Positions 7,656 to 16,600 of a DNA stretch of 64,000 bases are shown one piece after another; the first letter of the stretch is position 1; each line of letters opens with the position of its first letter. Source of the stretch: Ruminococcus sp. AF31-8BH (GTDB lineage Bacteria; Bacillota; Clostridia; Lachnospirales; Lachnospiraceae); contig NZ_QTVN01000001.1 in assembly GCF_003460605.1 (NCBI RefSeq), positions 466,244 through 530,243 on the forward strand, given 5' to 3'. The notes under the pieces are model-generated. The model had not been told where the DNA came from, did no database searches, and was given only the letters and a program-made list of their open reading frames with translations. The position numbers were made by a program, and so were the translations under genes.

Positions 7656-8891
7656 TTACTTCTCTTTCATCTTAAACGCAGCCTTTCCATTTTGTTTCAC
7701 GTTATACAACGCGGAATCGGCGTTTCGGCACAGGGAGATGAAATCTTCGCCCTGATCTGGGAAAGCGGCTCCGCCGGCGCTGGCTGACAGCTGCACCTGT
7801 TCGCCGGTTGGAAGCGTCAAGTGAGAAATCATCCTCTGGAAATCTGCCATATAGTTCTGCACTTCTTCCACCGTCAGGTTCTTTAAATAAACTACAAACT
7901 CGTCACCGCCATATCGGCCGATAATACTTTCCGCAGGGAAACACTTCTTCATGGTTTCTGCAAAATGCTTCAGGCAGAAGTCTCCATTATTATGTCCATA
8001 TGTATCGTTATAGCTTTTGAAATTATCCACATCAATAAAAATGAAAACCCCCGGCGTCTTTTTATACATTTCATCTTCCACAGACTTCTGAAATGCCCGG
8101 CGGTTAAGGATTCCGGTAAGAAAATCTATAGCGGACAGTCCCATATAAAGCTGTTTATCCTTTTTTTCCAGCTTCCCGATGCATTGACATCACCGCTGCT
8201 GATACAGGTAACATAATTCTGTGAATTCGCATTTAACAGCTGAACACTGATTTTTCCCTGAAGCAGTTCATAAACTCCCAGCTGTCTGAGGTTCTCTATC
8301 ATAATAGACACATACAGACTGTGAATCTGCGAGGAATCCTTCACCGGGACAAAAACTGTCATAATCATATTTCCAGTCTGGCTGGACTGATAGGGATCTG
8401 AATTAAAGGATTGCTCTGATTCCAGTGCCTGCTGATTCAGATTCTTCTGCAGACGCTCCAGAATTTTTTCCGGTGTCTCCCCTTCCATGGACTGAATCAT
8501 TTTCACATCTTCCTGTACATAATTTTGCAGGTATTCCATGGAATCATTCATTTTTTCCGCATACAGGCTTGTGATCAGTTCCAGATGTTCGGTATTATAC
8601 TTCCGGGCAATTCTGCTGAGATGGAAGTACGCGGCCACAATAATGGCCAGACAGACGGCCAGATATAAAATAAACAGTAATTTTTTTCTCGCTGTCCGGG
8701 TTGGAAATACAGGTATAATCCACCACTGCTGATTCTTCTTCCGCCTGAGCCTGATCTGTTCCTGAATTTATCCCCAAGTTCTGGGAACAGCCTCCCAGCA
8801 GAAACGCGGCAGATCCCAATACAGCAGCCAGGCCTAGCTTTATTTGTTGTCCTTTAAAAGGTGATTTACTTTCAAACATTTGTACTTTCAT
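7656..8891 (-). pseudogene. Broken membrane diguanylate cyclase (GGDEF)
   Basis: Three consecutive frames make one decayed gene. It opens at ATG 8891 (GGAG upstream) with a lipoprotein-like signal (AAFLLGGCSQ). In a run of seven A near 8680 the frame shifts to a transmembrane helix (KKLLFILYLAVCLAIIVAAY) and a helical sensor domain. Near 8165 it shifts again into KLEKKDKQLYMGLSAIDFLTG and a complete GGDEF domain with active-site YGGDEF. Each domain looks intact but the protein cannot be made in one piece. The lipoprotein start joined to a cyclase is unusual and may reflect an older fusion deletion. The two shifts lie in or near homopolymers, so sequencing error should be excluded. Confidence 0.7.
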
Positions 8892-8964
8892 AAAATCTCC
8901 AGATAGTTTACTGCTCTTTTTTACAATTATATACCCCGCCCAAATCCGCTGTCAATCTAAAACA

Positions 8965-8997
8965 AAGCCGACAGAGTTTTTTGTTCCCTGTCGGCTT
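8965..8997 (-). terminator. Terminator of the DUF3881 gene
   Basis: A ten-base stem AAGCCGACAG/CTGTCGGCTT followed on the minus strand by TGTTTTAG. Confidence 0.65.
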
Positions 8998-9043
8998 CTG
9001 CTGAAAATCTTAATTATTTTTCTTTCCCATGCGGTGTTCTTAC

Positions 9044-9916
9044 TTAAAAATGCAGCTGTCCCTGCAGCCAGATCAATCCCTTGAAACGCCGGCCAACTTC
9101 CGGTTCTCCAAGAAGATCGGCTTTGTTTATGCAGACATCAAACTGAATATCATTGCACTCAATTGTCATCTGGCATAATTCTTCGCCTGTGAGAATATTT
9201 TTGAATGTGACATATTCCAGGATTTCTCCCATAATACTGTACTGGTCACACTCGATTCCATGAGGCATAAAATAAGAATCTACAATGGTAAATACATCAT
9301 CTGTCACAATACGCTCGGAAATCATGGAATACGTGTCCATATCTTCCATGGTAAGGTCTTCCATGGCCTCCTCATCACCGTTTCTGGCTGCTGCGATCAG
9401 GTTATTGCGGTTCTTTGTCAGCTCCCGCTCTACTTTCACAGCTTCCTTATCCTTCTGCACCGGGAAAAGAATCTTTCCTTCTCTTGCAAGTCCGGTAATG
9501 GTCAGCGGCTGTCCCTCACGTAAATTTCCCTTATATTTCTCCAGCATATATTCTGCCGGATTCTGCAGATAAAAGATCAAAGTCACACCAAGACGCAAAT
9601 CATCGCATGCACCTGCATAGGACTCTTTCTCAGAATGTCTTTCCACAACTACATGCTCCTGGGTCGTGATTCCTGTGCCGCGAAAAAATGGAAATGTATA
9701 TTCCACGTGAAACTCATTTTCCTCGTCATACTGCCCACAGACTGTAATTCCGCAGTCGCAGCCATAATTCTTGGAATATTCCACAAAAACTCCGTCTGGA
9801 TGATTTTCTACCGCAATTTTTTCATCGTAAGTACTCATCACATCCCGGATAATTTCCTGCATTTCCTTGCGTGACTTCACTTTCGAAAAGCCAACAGCTC
9901 TTAAATAACTGTGCAC
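9044..9916 (-). CDS. DUF3881 family protein
   Basis: A 290-residue protein beginning HSYLRAVGFSKVKSRKE, which I recognise as DUF3881, a conserved Lachnospiraceae family of unknown function. It is acidic, with no signal peptide or membrane helix. The start is GTG at 9916 behind GGAGGTGA. It lies downstream of serS on the same strand with a 169-base gap and ends at a clear terminator. A 13/16 match to parS lies at 9699-9714 inside the gene. Confidence 0.75.
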   Translation of the reverse strand: MHSYLRAVGFSKVKSRKEMQEIIRDVMSTYDEKIAVENHPDGVFVEYSKNYGCDCGITVCGQYDEENEFHVEYTFPFFRGTGITTQEHVVVERHSEKESYAGACDDLRLGVTLIFYLQNPAEYMLEKYKGNLREGQPLTITGLAREGKILFPVQKDKEAVKVERELTKNRNNLIAAARNGDEEAMEDLTMEDMDTYSMISERIVTDDVFTIVDSYFMPHGIECDQYSIMGEILEYVTFKNILTGEELCQMTIECNDIQFDVCINKADLLGEPEVGRRFKGLIWLQGQLHF

Positions 9917-10085
9917 ACTATCACCTCCCTATTCTATGATTTAGGCTTCTTATTTCATAATGTTTTTGTACGATATGATATGTTCTCTTCTGCCGTTTGT
10001 GACTGTTTTATTTTTCGTCCGCAAAGCAGAAATTCAGTTTAAAGTTCTGTTTTACGGACTTTGTTGTTTCTTGTCAAATTAAGTC

Positions 10086-11381
10086 TTATTTATTGGACTT
10101 TTTCTCGATTTTTGTCATTCCGCCCATGTATGGCTGAAGTGCAACTGGAATATTTACGCTTCCATCTGCATTCAGGTTATTCTCAAGGAATGCGATCAGC
10201 ATTCTTGGCGGAGCAACTACTGTATTATTTAAGGTATGTGCAAGATATTTCTTGCCATCTTTTCCATTTACACGGATTTTCAGACGACGAGCCTGTGCAT
10301 CACCAAGGTTGGAGCAGCTTCCTACCTCGAAGTATTTCTTCTGTCTTGGAGACCATGCTTCAACATCAAGAGATTTCACTTTCAGGTCTGCCAGGTCACC
10401 GGAGCAGCATTCCAGTGTACGAACCGGAATATCCAGGGAACGGAACAGATCTACTGTGTTCTGCCACAGCTTGTCAAACCACATTTTGCTCTCTTCTGGT
10501 TTGCAAACTACGATCATTTCCTGTTTCTCGAACTGATGGATACGATATACACCTCTCTCCTCAAGTCCGTGAGCACCTTTCTCTTTACGGAAGCATGGAG
10601 AATAGCTTGTAAGAGTTTTCGGAAGCTCTTCTTCCGGAATGATCTGGTCGATAAATTTACCGATCATGGAATGCTCACTGGTTCCGATCAGGTAAAGGTC
10701 TTCGCCCTCAATCTTGTACATCATGGCATCCATCTCAGCAAAGCTCATAACGCCAGTAACAACGTTGCTTCTGATCATGAAAGGCGGTACGCAGTATGTG
10801 AAGCCTCTGTTGATCATGAAATCACGGGCATATGCGATAACTGCGGAATGAAGTCTTGCAATATCGCCCATCAGATAGTAGAATCCGTTACCAGCAACAC
10901 GTCTTGCGCTGTCAAGATCGATTCCGTCAAAAGCTTCCATAATCTCTGTATGATATGGAACTTCGAAGTCCGGGACAACCGGCTCACCGAATTTCTCAAT
11001 TTCTACGTTCTCGCTGTCATCTTTACCAATCGGTACAGATGGATCAATGATGTTCGGGATTACCATCATATCTTTCAGAAGCTCTTCCTCTACTTCTTTC
11101 TCTCTCTTGGAAAGCTCCTCGATACGCTCGCCGGACGCAGCAACCTGTTTCTTAACTTCCTCAGCCTCTTCTCTCTTGCCCTGGCCCATAAGAGCACCGA
11201 TCTGTTTGGAAATTTTATTTCTCTCTGCACGGAGTGCCTCAACTTCCTGTTTGATCTCACGGTTCTCTTTGTCCAGCTCCAGAACCTTGTCAACCAGTTC
11301 CAGTTTGCTGTCCTGGAATTTGTTTCGGATGTTCTGCTTTACCACTTCCGGATTCTCTCTCACAAATTTAATGTCTAACAT
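10086..11381 (-). CDS. serS: Seryl-tRNA synthetase
   Basis: Class II aminoacyl-tRNA synthetase charging tRNA-Ser, 431 residues (typical about 425). It opens MLDIKFVRENPEVVKQN and has the long antiparallel coiled-coil arm that grips the tRNA (about residues 28-100). The class II core contains motif 2 SPCFRKEKGAHGLEERGVYRIHQF and motif 3 with a conserved arginine at APPRMLIA near the C-terminus. ATG 11381 follows AGGAGG. The 168-base upstream region has no T-box motif, so it does not appear to be T-box controlled. Confidence 0.97.
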   Translation of the reverse strand: MLDIKFVRENPEVVKQNIRNKFQDSKLELVDKVLELDKENREIKQEVEALRAERNKISKQIGALMGQGKREEAEEVKKQVAASGERIEELSKREKEVEEELLKDMMVIPNIIDPSVPIGKDDSENVEIEKFGEPVVPDFEVPYHTEIMEAFDGIDLDSARRVAGNGFYYLMGDIARLHSAVIAYARDFMINRGFTYCVPPFMIRSNVVTGVMSFAEMDAMMYKIEGEDLYLIGTSEHSMIGKFIDQIIPEEELPKTLTSYSPCFRKEKGAHGLEERGVYRIHQFEKQEMIVVCKPEESKMWFDKLWQNTVDLFRSLDIPVRTLECCSGDLADLKVKSLDVEAWSPRQKKYFEVGSCSNLGDAQARRLKIRVNGKDGKKYLAHTLNNTVVAPPRMLIAFLENNLNADGSVNIPVALQPYMGGMTKIEKKSNK

Positions 11382-11550
11382 GTCTTCCTCCTGTACTGAT
11401 ACGTTTTTTGTATCTGTTATTTTTCATTTCTTTTATTTGTGAATTATATAGACAATACCGCCGGCGGGCGACATGCCTGTTTATTATTTTTTGCTGATTT
11501 CTTATTGCTGCTTCAATCTCTGTTATATAGGAAAGTTTCTGTAGAAAACC

Positions 11551-12075
11551 TTATTCATCTTTCTCAATATTTTCCAGACCGAAATTAACAGCTTTTCGTA
11601 AAGCTTCCAGTTCTTCCTGGCTCAGCATCACATAGGACTCTCCCTTTACGATTTCTTTCAGATAAAGGAAGCAGTTGTCTCTGCTGTGCACTGCATTCAG
11701 AATAACACCTGAATTATCCTGATCCAGAAGTGCAAGCGCAAAGCTCAGTTTACCTCCAACGTCATCAAATGCATCATACTTCTCAACGCCATATTTACTG
11801 AACATGGTTTCCAGATGGTGTTTGATCAGATTGATGTCATGTTCATGATCTTCTTTCGCTTCATAAAGACGATCGATCTGGGCAAATTTGCGTACAAATA
11901 CTTTTTCAAGAGATTGTGCGTCACTGCCTTTCATGAACACTTTGTATTTACGTTCCAGGCGGCTGATCCGCATCTTGCTGCTGAATACATTTACAGCCAG
12001 AACGATTGTCAGAATCAACAGTAAAATAATAATGATGCCAGGGTCCATTCCCAGGCTGTCAAAAATACTGCTCAT
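11551..12075 (-). CDS. DUF4446 membrane-anchored protein
   Basis: A 174-residue protein with one N-terminal transmembrane helix (IIIILLLILTIVLAVNVF), a basic and charged coiled-coil stretch, and a C-terminal domain with YDAFDDVGGKLSFALALLD and SRDNCFLYLKEIVKGES, which I recognise as DUF4446. Family function is unknown but it regularly follows parB in Clostridia. ATG 12075 is chosen (GGAG five bases upstream) over GTG 12081. It starts nine bases past the parB stop, so the two are translationally linked and it probably belongs to the parAB operon. Confidence 0.8.
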   Translation of the reverse strand: MSSIFDSLGMDPGIIIILLLILTIVLAVNVFSSKMRISRLERKYKVFMKGSDAQSLEKVFVRKFAQIDRLYEAKEDHEHDINLIKHHLETMFSKYGVEKYDAFDDVGGKLSFALALLDQDNSGVILNAVHSRDNCFLYLKEIVKGESYVMLSQEELEALRKAVNFGLENIEKDE

Positions 12076-12084
12076 GCACACTCC

Positions 12085-13068
12085 TTATCTTATTGATTCA
12101 AATAATTCAATGATTCTTTCCAGTTCGTCTCTGGAATAATATTCAATTTCAATTTTACCTTTGTTGTTCTTCTTTCTGTGGATGAAAACCCGGGTTCCTA
12201 CGATTCCCTTCATTTTCTCCTCGAGGCTTTCGTATATTGCATCTTCCGCAGTATTTACCTGCTTTTCCGCTTTTTTCTTAGGCGGTTCAACAATATGTTT
12301 CACAAGTTTCTCTGTTTCGCGAACACTTAACTTCTCGTCGAAAACCTTCATTGCCACGCTTGCCTGTTTGTCCTTGTCAGGAATAGCAAGGATGGCACGG
12401 GCATGTCCTGCTGAGATCATCTCGTCAATGAGCATCTGCTGAACTCTTTCGTCCAGCTTCAGAAGACGAAGGGAATTGGTTACTGCAGTTCTGCTCTTGG
12501 AAACTCGCTCAGCAATGCTGTCCTGTTTCAGTTTAAACTCATTGATCAGGCGTTTGTAGGCCATTGCCTCCTCAATCGGGTTTAAGTCTTCCCGCTGAAT
12601 ATTCTCAATCAGGGAAATCTCTACAACCTGCTGGTCGTTAAACTCTTTGATAATAACCGGAACTTCTTTCAGGCCAGCCAGCTTGGCAGCTCGCCATCTT
12701 CTCTCGCCTGCAATGATCTCGTAGTAGTCACCTTTGTCAGATACCAGAAGCGGTTGTAAAATACCGAACTGTTTAATGGACTCTGATAATTCTACCAGAG
12801 CATCCTCATCGAACTGTTTTCTTGGCTGAGTTCTGTTCGGCTCTACTTTCGAGATTTTCACAAGCATTTCTGTTTTCTTTACTTCTGTCGGCGCATCTGC
12901 AGTCATTTCTTTTTTGTCTGAAGCGGGGACTGTAGTTTTTACACTCTCAGCCTCCTGCTTTGGATTTACTTCTTTTGTAATGGGCTTTGGTACTGGTTTC
13001 TTCTCTGCTGGTTTCTCAGGGAAAAGAGCATCCAGTCCTCTTCCAAGTCCTTTCTTCTTGACTGCCAT
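12085..13068 (-). CDS. parB: Chromosome partitioning protein ParB (Spo0J)
   Basis: CTPase clamp protein that loads at parS and spreads to form the origin segregation complex, 327 residues. N-terminal KKKGLGRGLDALF is the ParA-activating tail. A charged linker follows, then the CTP-binding domain (PNRTQPRKQFDE; GERRWRAAKLAGL; ENIQREDLNPIEEA), the helix-turn-helix that reads parS (QDSIAERVSKSRTAVTNSLR) and a C-terminal dimer domain. Its ATG overlaps the parA stop by one base. Three perfect parS sites lie within 6 kb upstream. Confidence 0.96.
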   Translation of the reverse strand: MAVKKKGLGRGLDALFPEKPAEKKPVPKPITKEVNPKQEAESVKTTVPASDKKEMTADAPTEVKKTEMLVKISKVEPNRTQPRKQFDEDALVELSESIKQFGILQPLLVSDKGDYYEIIAGERRWRAAKLAGLKEVPVIIKEFNDQQVVEISLIENIQREDLNPIEEAMAYKRLINEFKLKQDSIAERVSKSRTAVTNSLRLLKLDERVQQMLIDEMISAGHARAILAIPDKDKQASVAMKVFDEKLSVRETEKLVKHIVEPPKKKAEKQVNTAEDAIYESLEEKMKGIVGTRVFIHRKKNNKGKIEIEYYSRDELERIIELFESIR

Positions 13069-13835
13069 TATTCAACCTCCCTGTTTATCACTTCTTCTGC
13101 AAGAAGGCGATAGCTTTCTGCTCCGGTAGATCTGGGATCGTAAATCGTGATCGGCTGTCCATAGCTTGGAGCTTCTGCCAGTCTGACATTTCTTGGGATA
13201 ATTGTCTTGTAAATATTCTGCTGCAGATTTTCCTTAACATTCTCTACTACCTGCAGTGACAAGTTGGTGCGCGCATCATACATAGTGAATACAACGCCTT
13301 CGATTTCCAGATTGTTGTTCAGTCTGTCTTTGACCAGATCAATTGTATGTATCAACTGTGACAAACCTTCCAATGCGTAATACTCGCACTGGATTGGAAC
13401 CAGTACGGATGTGGCTGCTGTAAGTGCATTGATGGTGAGCATATTGAGAGATGGCGGACAATCGATAATAATATAATCGTAATTGTCCTTTACTTTATCT
13501 GTAATCTCTTTCAATATGTATTCTTTATTGTCGATACCGACCAACTCAATTTCTGCTCCAGACAGATTTACATTAGACGGTATTAAATCCACATTTTCTA
13601 CTACATCTTTTACAATTGTTGTCTCAACATCTGACTGTCCTACCAGAAGTTCATATAAGGTATCTTCTACTGCATTTTTGTCAACACCTAATCCACTGGT
13701 AGTATTTCCCTGAGGATCCATGTCAATCGTCAGAACTTTCTTTCCCTGTTCTGCAAGGCATGCCGAAAGGTTAATCGCTGTTGTTGATTTACCAACGCCG
13801 CCTTTCTGATTTGCAACTGCAATCGTTCTGCCCAA
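13068..13835 (-). CDS. parA: Chromosome partitioning ATPase ParA (Soj)
   Basis: Deviant Walker ATPase of 255 residues that works with ParB in origin segregation and modulates DnaA. Motifs: KGGVGKST (deviant Walker A with the first lysine) at residues 11-18, IDMDPQGN (A'), and YIIIDCPPSL (Walker B). The start is taken as TTG 13835, giving MGRTIAVANQKGG, because GGGAGGG sits seven bases upstream; the alternative TTG at 13841 would touch the ribosome site. The first gene of the parA-parB-DUF4446 operon. Confidence 0.96.
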   Translation of the reverse strand: MGRTIAVANQKGGVGKSTTAINLSACLAEQGKKVLTIDMDPQGNTTSGLGVDKNAVEDTLYELLVGQSDVETTIVKDVVENVDLIPSNVNLSGAEIELVGIDNKEYILKEITDKVKDNYDYIIIDCPPSLNMLTINALTAATSVLVPIQCEYYALEGLSQLIHTIDLVKDRLNNNLEIEGVVFTMYDARTNLSLQVVENVKENLQQNIYKTIIPRNVRLAEAPSYGQPITIYDPRSTGAESYRLLAEEVINREVE

Positions 13836-13949
13836 TATCAACCCTCCCTTTCATAAGATTTTCGAATTGCTTCACTTTTCCATAGTTTCTTCAATCCTAT
13901 CATAGAACTATTGCTATTATAACACTTTTAAAATTATCGTGCCACATAA

Positions 13950-13965
13950 TGTTTCACGTGAAACA
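13950..13965. promoter_or_regulatory. parS site 1 (perfect)
   Basis: TGTTTCACGTGAAACA, the exact 16-base ParB nucleation palindrome, 115 bases upstream of parA. Confidence 0.95.
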
Positions 13966-13995
13966 TAGAAAATGCCTTTTTATTTTGTAAAAATA

Positions 13996-14024
13996 TTGTC
14001 TATTTTTATCTTTAAAATTATTAT
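13996..14024 (+). promoter_or_regulatory. Promoter of the large structured RNA
   Basis: TTGTCT (13996-14001), 17-base spacer, TATTAT (14019-14024). Transcription would start near 14031, at a seven-base hairpin (TTTGAAT gta ATTCAAA), about 58 bases before the closing helix of the RNA. Confidence 0.5.
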
Positions 14025-14030
14025 ACCCAC

Positions 14031-14651
14031 TTTGAATGTAATTCAAACGGGTAGGTGATATTTATTAATGATAGGCTCAATACTTTGTAAAAGGGCGGTT
14101 TAGGTAATCAAGGCGGACGCTTTCCCCCAGGTGTTCCGGGGGAAATCTGGTTGTTGAAATCTATTGCTCCACAGAAGTGAATGCAATGCGCATGAAATGT
14201 TATGGCTTAAAGTTACAGCTAAAACTGATTCCAAGATAATCGGCTACATAACATCCTGTAAGAACACTTGATATTACTGTGCATAGAACAACGGATCTTA
14301 ATTAAATTCTTCAGATTTTATCTCTACTCCCGAAATGACCACTTAATAATAACGGGCAGATATTGTGTATTGGTTAAAACTCTCCCCAGCGCCAGTGAAA
14401 AAGTATCGTTTTAGCGCATTCCCCTTACCAGTAACCAGTGAGCTCGCAAGGTATATTCGTGAGCAGGTCATTTCAGGAGCGGTCTTAACGTAGACGAGAT
14501 CCACTGTCTACGGAGACTTAGCATCGAAGGCTCTCCTGAGATGCTTAGTCGCAGTTGACAGTTAGCTTGGCGGAGTGTTGCGACGACCTGCGATGAATAT
14601 ACCTTGTGAACTCGCGTCCGGGCAACGATTGCTTCACTAAGCCGCCCTTTT
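14031..14651 (+). ncRNA. Large ornate structured RNA, about 560-620 nt (ROOL-like candidate)
   Basis: No credible ORF, but extensive long-range pairing. A 15-bp closing helix joins 14089-14103 to 14637-14651 (one G-U) and ends in TTTT. Other helices: 14121-14128 with 14138-14145 (perfect 8 bp); 14199-14204 with 14247-14252; 14371-14376 with 14432-14437; and a nearly continuous helix of almost 30 bp joining 14440-14469 to 14585-14613. Inside the last lie CGTAGAC/GTCTACG and CTTAGCATC/GATGCTTAG hairpins. Several pairings use wobbles, which preserve RNA pairing rather than DNA symmetry. Size, closing stem and intricacy resemble the large ornate bacterial RNAs (ROOL, GOLLD, OLE). The class cannot be fixed by eye and the strand is inferred from the promoter and T-run. 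Confidence 0.75.
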
Positions 14652-14689
14652 AGATATCAACCGCAGAGTGTACAAATCCCACAAAATTA

Positions 14690-14718
14690 TTGTAAAATTC
14701 ACCTGTAAGGCGTATAAT
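14690..14718 (+). promoter_or_regulatory. Promoter of the alpha/beta hydrolase gene
   Basis: TTGTAA (14690-14695), 17-base spacer, TATAAT (14713-14718). Confidence 0.7.
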
Positions 14719-14752
14719 ATACATACAAATTCAAAGGAGGTTCTCTATAAAA

Positions 14753-15709
14753 ATGAAAGAAAGTAAACACAAACTTTTGACTCTGGCTGCCTTAACCACT
14801 ATCGCTGCTGGTGTCATCCATCTGTCCAATAGAGTGATTGTTGCCTCTTCACAATTAAAAGAAATGCTCGATTTTTCCAACCACAACTACTACAAATGGC
14901 GTTTCGGAAAAATATATTATACAAAGAAAGGCACCGGTTCTCCTATTCTTTTGATCCACGATGCCATGCCTGGTGCAAGTGGATATGAATGGTCACGTGT
15001 TGAGAAACATCTTGCCCAGGAGCATACAGTTTATACTCTCGATTTGTTAGGATGCGGACGTTCTGAAAAAGCTGGAATTACATACACTAATTTCCTCTTT
15101 GTACAGGTCATCTGCGATTTTATCAAGAATGTTATTAAAGAAAAGACTGATATAATTGCCAGTGGCTTCTCATGTTCATTTGTTACTACTGCTGCCGCAT
15201 ATGACAAAGAAAACATTAATAAAATTATGTTTGTCAATCCTGTAAGTATGGCTTCCCTGGCCCAGATTCCTACTCAGAAAGACAAAATATTTAAATTTCT
15301 CGTAGAACTGCCAGTGTTTGGAACCTTTATTTATCATATAAATGTTTCACGTGAAACAATTAGTGATTTCTTCCTGGATAAGCTTTACTACAATCCATTC
15401 CACGTAGATGGTGATGTTTTGGACGCTTACTACGAAGCTGCTCATAAGGGTGGTTACTATGCCAAGTATTTATATTCAAGCCAAAGTGCTAAATATATGA
15501 ATATTAACATTCGTCATGCCCTCAGCACACTGGATAACAGTATTTATATTGTAGAAGGCGAAGACGAGTCAAACGGTGCAGGAATTGTAGAAGACTACTG
15601 TAAAGCTAATCCAGCAATTGAGTCCGCAACCATTCCTTATTCCAAGCATTTCCCACATATTGAAAACGTAGAAGCGTTTCTCGAACAGGTTGGGGCGTTT
15701 TTCGATTAA
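14753..15709 (+). CDS. Membrane-anchored alpha/beta hydrolase
   Basis: A 318-residue protein with one N-terminal hydrophobic segment (LLTLAALTTIAAGVIHL) and an alpha/beta-hydrolase fold: oxyanion-side LLIHDAMPG, DLLGCGRSEK, the nucleophile elbow ASGFSCSF (serine in G-x-S-x-S), and the C-terminal EGEDES and SKHFPHIEN segments supplying Asp/Glu and His. The substrate is unknown. ATG 14753 lies 12 bases past GGAGG. A perfect parS at 15343-15358 is embedded in frame and encodes NVSRET. It has its own promoter and a strong terminator, so it is monocistronic. Confidence 0.75.
   Translation: MKESKHKLLTLAALTTIAAGVIHLSNRVIVASSQLKEMLDFSNHNYYKWRFGKIYYTKKGTGSPILLIHDAMPGASGYEWSRVEKHLAQEHTVYTLDLLGCGRSEKAGITYTNFLFVQVICDFIKNVIKEKTDIIASGFSCSFVTTAAAYDKENINKIMFVNPVSMASLAQIPTQKDKIFKFLVELPVFGTFIYHINVSRETISDFFLDKLYYNPFHVDGDVLDAYYEAAHKGGYYAKYLYSSQSAKYMNINIRHALSTLDNSIYIVEGEDESNGAGIVEDYCKANPAIESATIPYSKHFPHIENVEAFLEQVGAFFD
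15343..15358. promoter_or_regulatory. parS site 2, inside the hydrolase CDS (perfect)
   Basis: TGTTTCACGTGAAACA, 16/16, embedded in coding sequence. Confidence 0.95.
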
Positions 15710-15760
15710 CGCCATTTATTTTTTATATAACAATACTCGCTTTTTCTTTTGTTATTTCAA

Positions 15761-15799
15761 AGTCTTGAAATGTTTTTTAATAACATTTCAAGACTTTTT
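15761..15799 (+). terminator. Terminator of the hydrolase gene
   Basis: A perfect 14-bp stem (15761-15774 with 15782-15795) followed by TTTTT. Confidence 0.9.
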
Positions 15800-16317
15800 C
15801 ATTGTTCACTTATTCATTTTCTTATCTTTTGCACATTTTGTGATATGTATTTTCATCATAATATTATCTTTTTCTCGCTATTTATCTCTTTCTTTGCGCA
15901 TTTCATCTAATATATTGATATTTTTTATTTTTGGCAGGATTATTTTTCCTAATTAGGCTGCACGTATTTTGTTATTATTTTTATATTTCCTCATTGTTTT
16001 GTTTGTTGTTTGCACAATGTGTTTTGGATTGTGCCTAGAAAAGTTTTTCTGTGAAACAAAGCACGTGAAACGCAAGAATAATCTTTCAGGCGTATTCTAA
16101 TGTAACGTTCCCTGCGCGCTTATTAGTAAGGCGTATGTTCTGACGCTTTTATTTTATGTCGATTTTCATTGCTATTTTCTTTTGCAAGTCCTATTTTTAT
16201 CTCTTTTGCTTTCAAAAGTGCTATTTTTAGTACTTTTATTATTCTTTTATTGTGGCAGTCCACATTTTCGTGCTTTTAATATATTTTCCGACATTATTTT
16301 CGTACTTTGTAAGTGGA
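15800..16317. other. AT-rich gene-free stretch
   Basis: About 500 bases of T-rich sequence with no credible start plus ribosome site, RNA fold or repeat that I can support. It contains only half of a parS-like palindrome near 16063 and ends at the IS element. Confidence 0.6.
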
Positions 16318-16600
16318 TTTCACACGACTAAAGTCGCGTGCTCCTCAGTCGCTTTAAGCGACAAGGCTAAATATCGGCGGATACGCCTGTAACTTAGGAT
16401 ATGCGCAGTCATGCGCTTTTCCATGCCAGATATGGCAGGTTCCAACATCACAGGTAGTCCGCTGTATATCTGCCTGTGTTTATGCTGCTCTTAAAAGTTC
16501 CATTTCTAAAAATAATTCTCCTAAGTCCGCATATACACATGAGATCCTACGCTTTACTGAAGGGACTTTTGCCTCCAGTAAAGACCTTTCCGTTGCCGGA
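16318..16600 (-). ncRNA. Probable omega-RNA (reRNA) scaffold and IS right end
   Basis: Five hairpins lie in about 160 bases beyond the tnpB stop: CACACGAC/GTCGCGTG, GTCGCTT/AAGCGAC, GCGCA/TGCGC, TGCCA/TGGCA and CACAGG/CCTGTG (16449-16478). The only mismatch in the first is a G-U pair on the minus strand, which suggests RNA selection. This is where TnpB guide RNAs overlap the end of the gene. The exact ends are not determined. Confidence 0.5.

Noticed and set aside
11382..11550. Possible T-box leader for serS
   Set aside because: No TGGNACCGCG-type motif and the spacer is too short; no specifier structure could be drawn.
16051..16075. GCACGTGAAAC resembling parS
   Set aside because: Only the right half of the palindrome matches; the left arm is lost, so it is not called a site.
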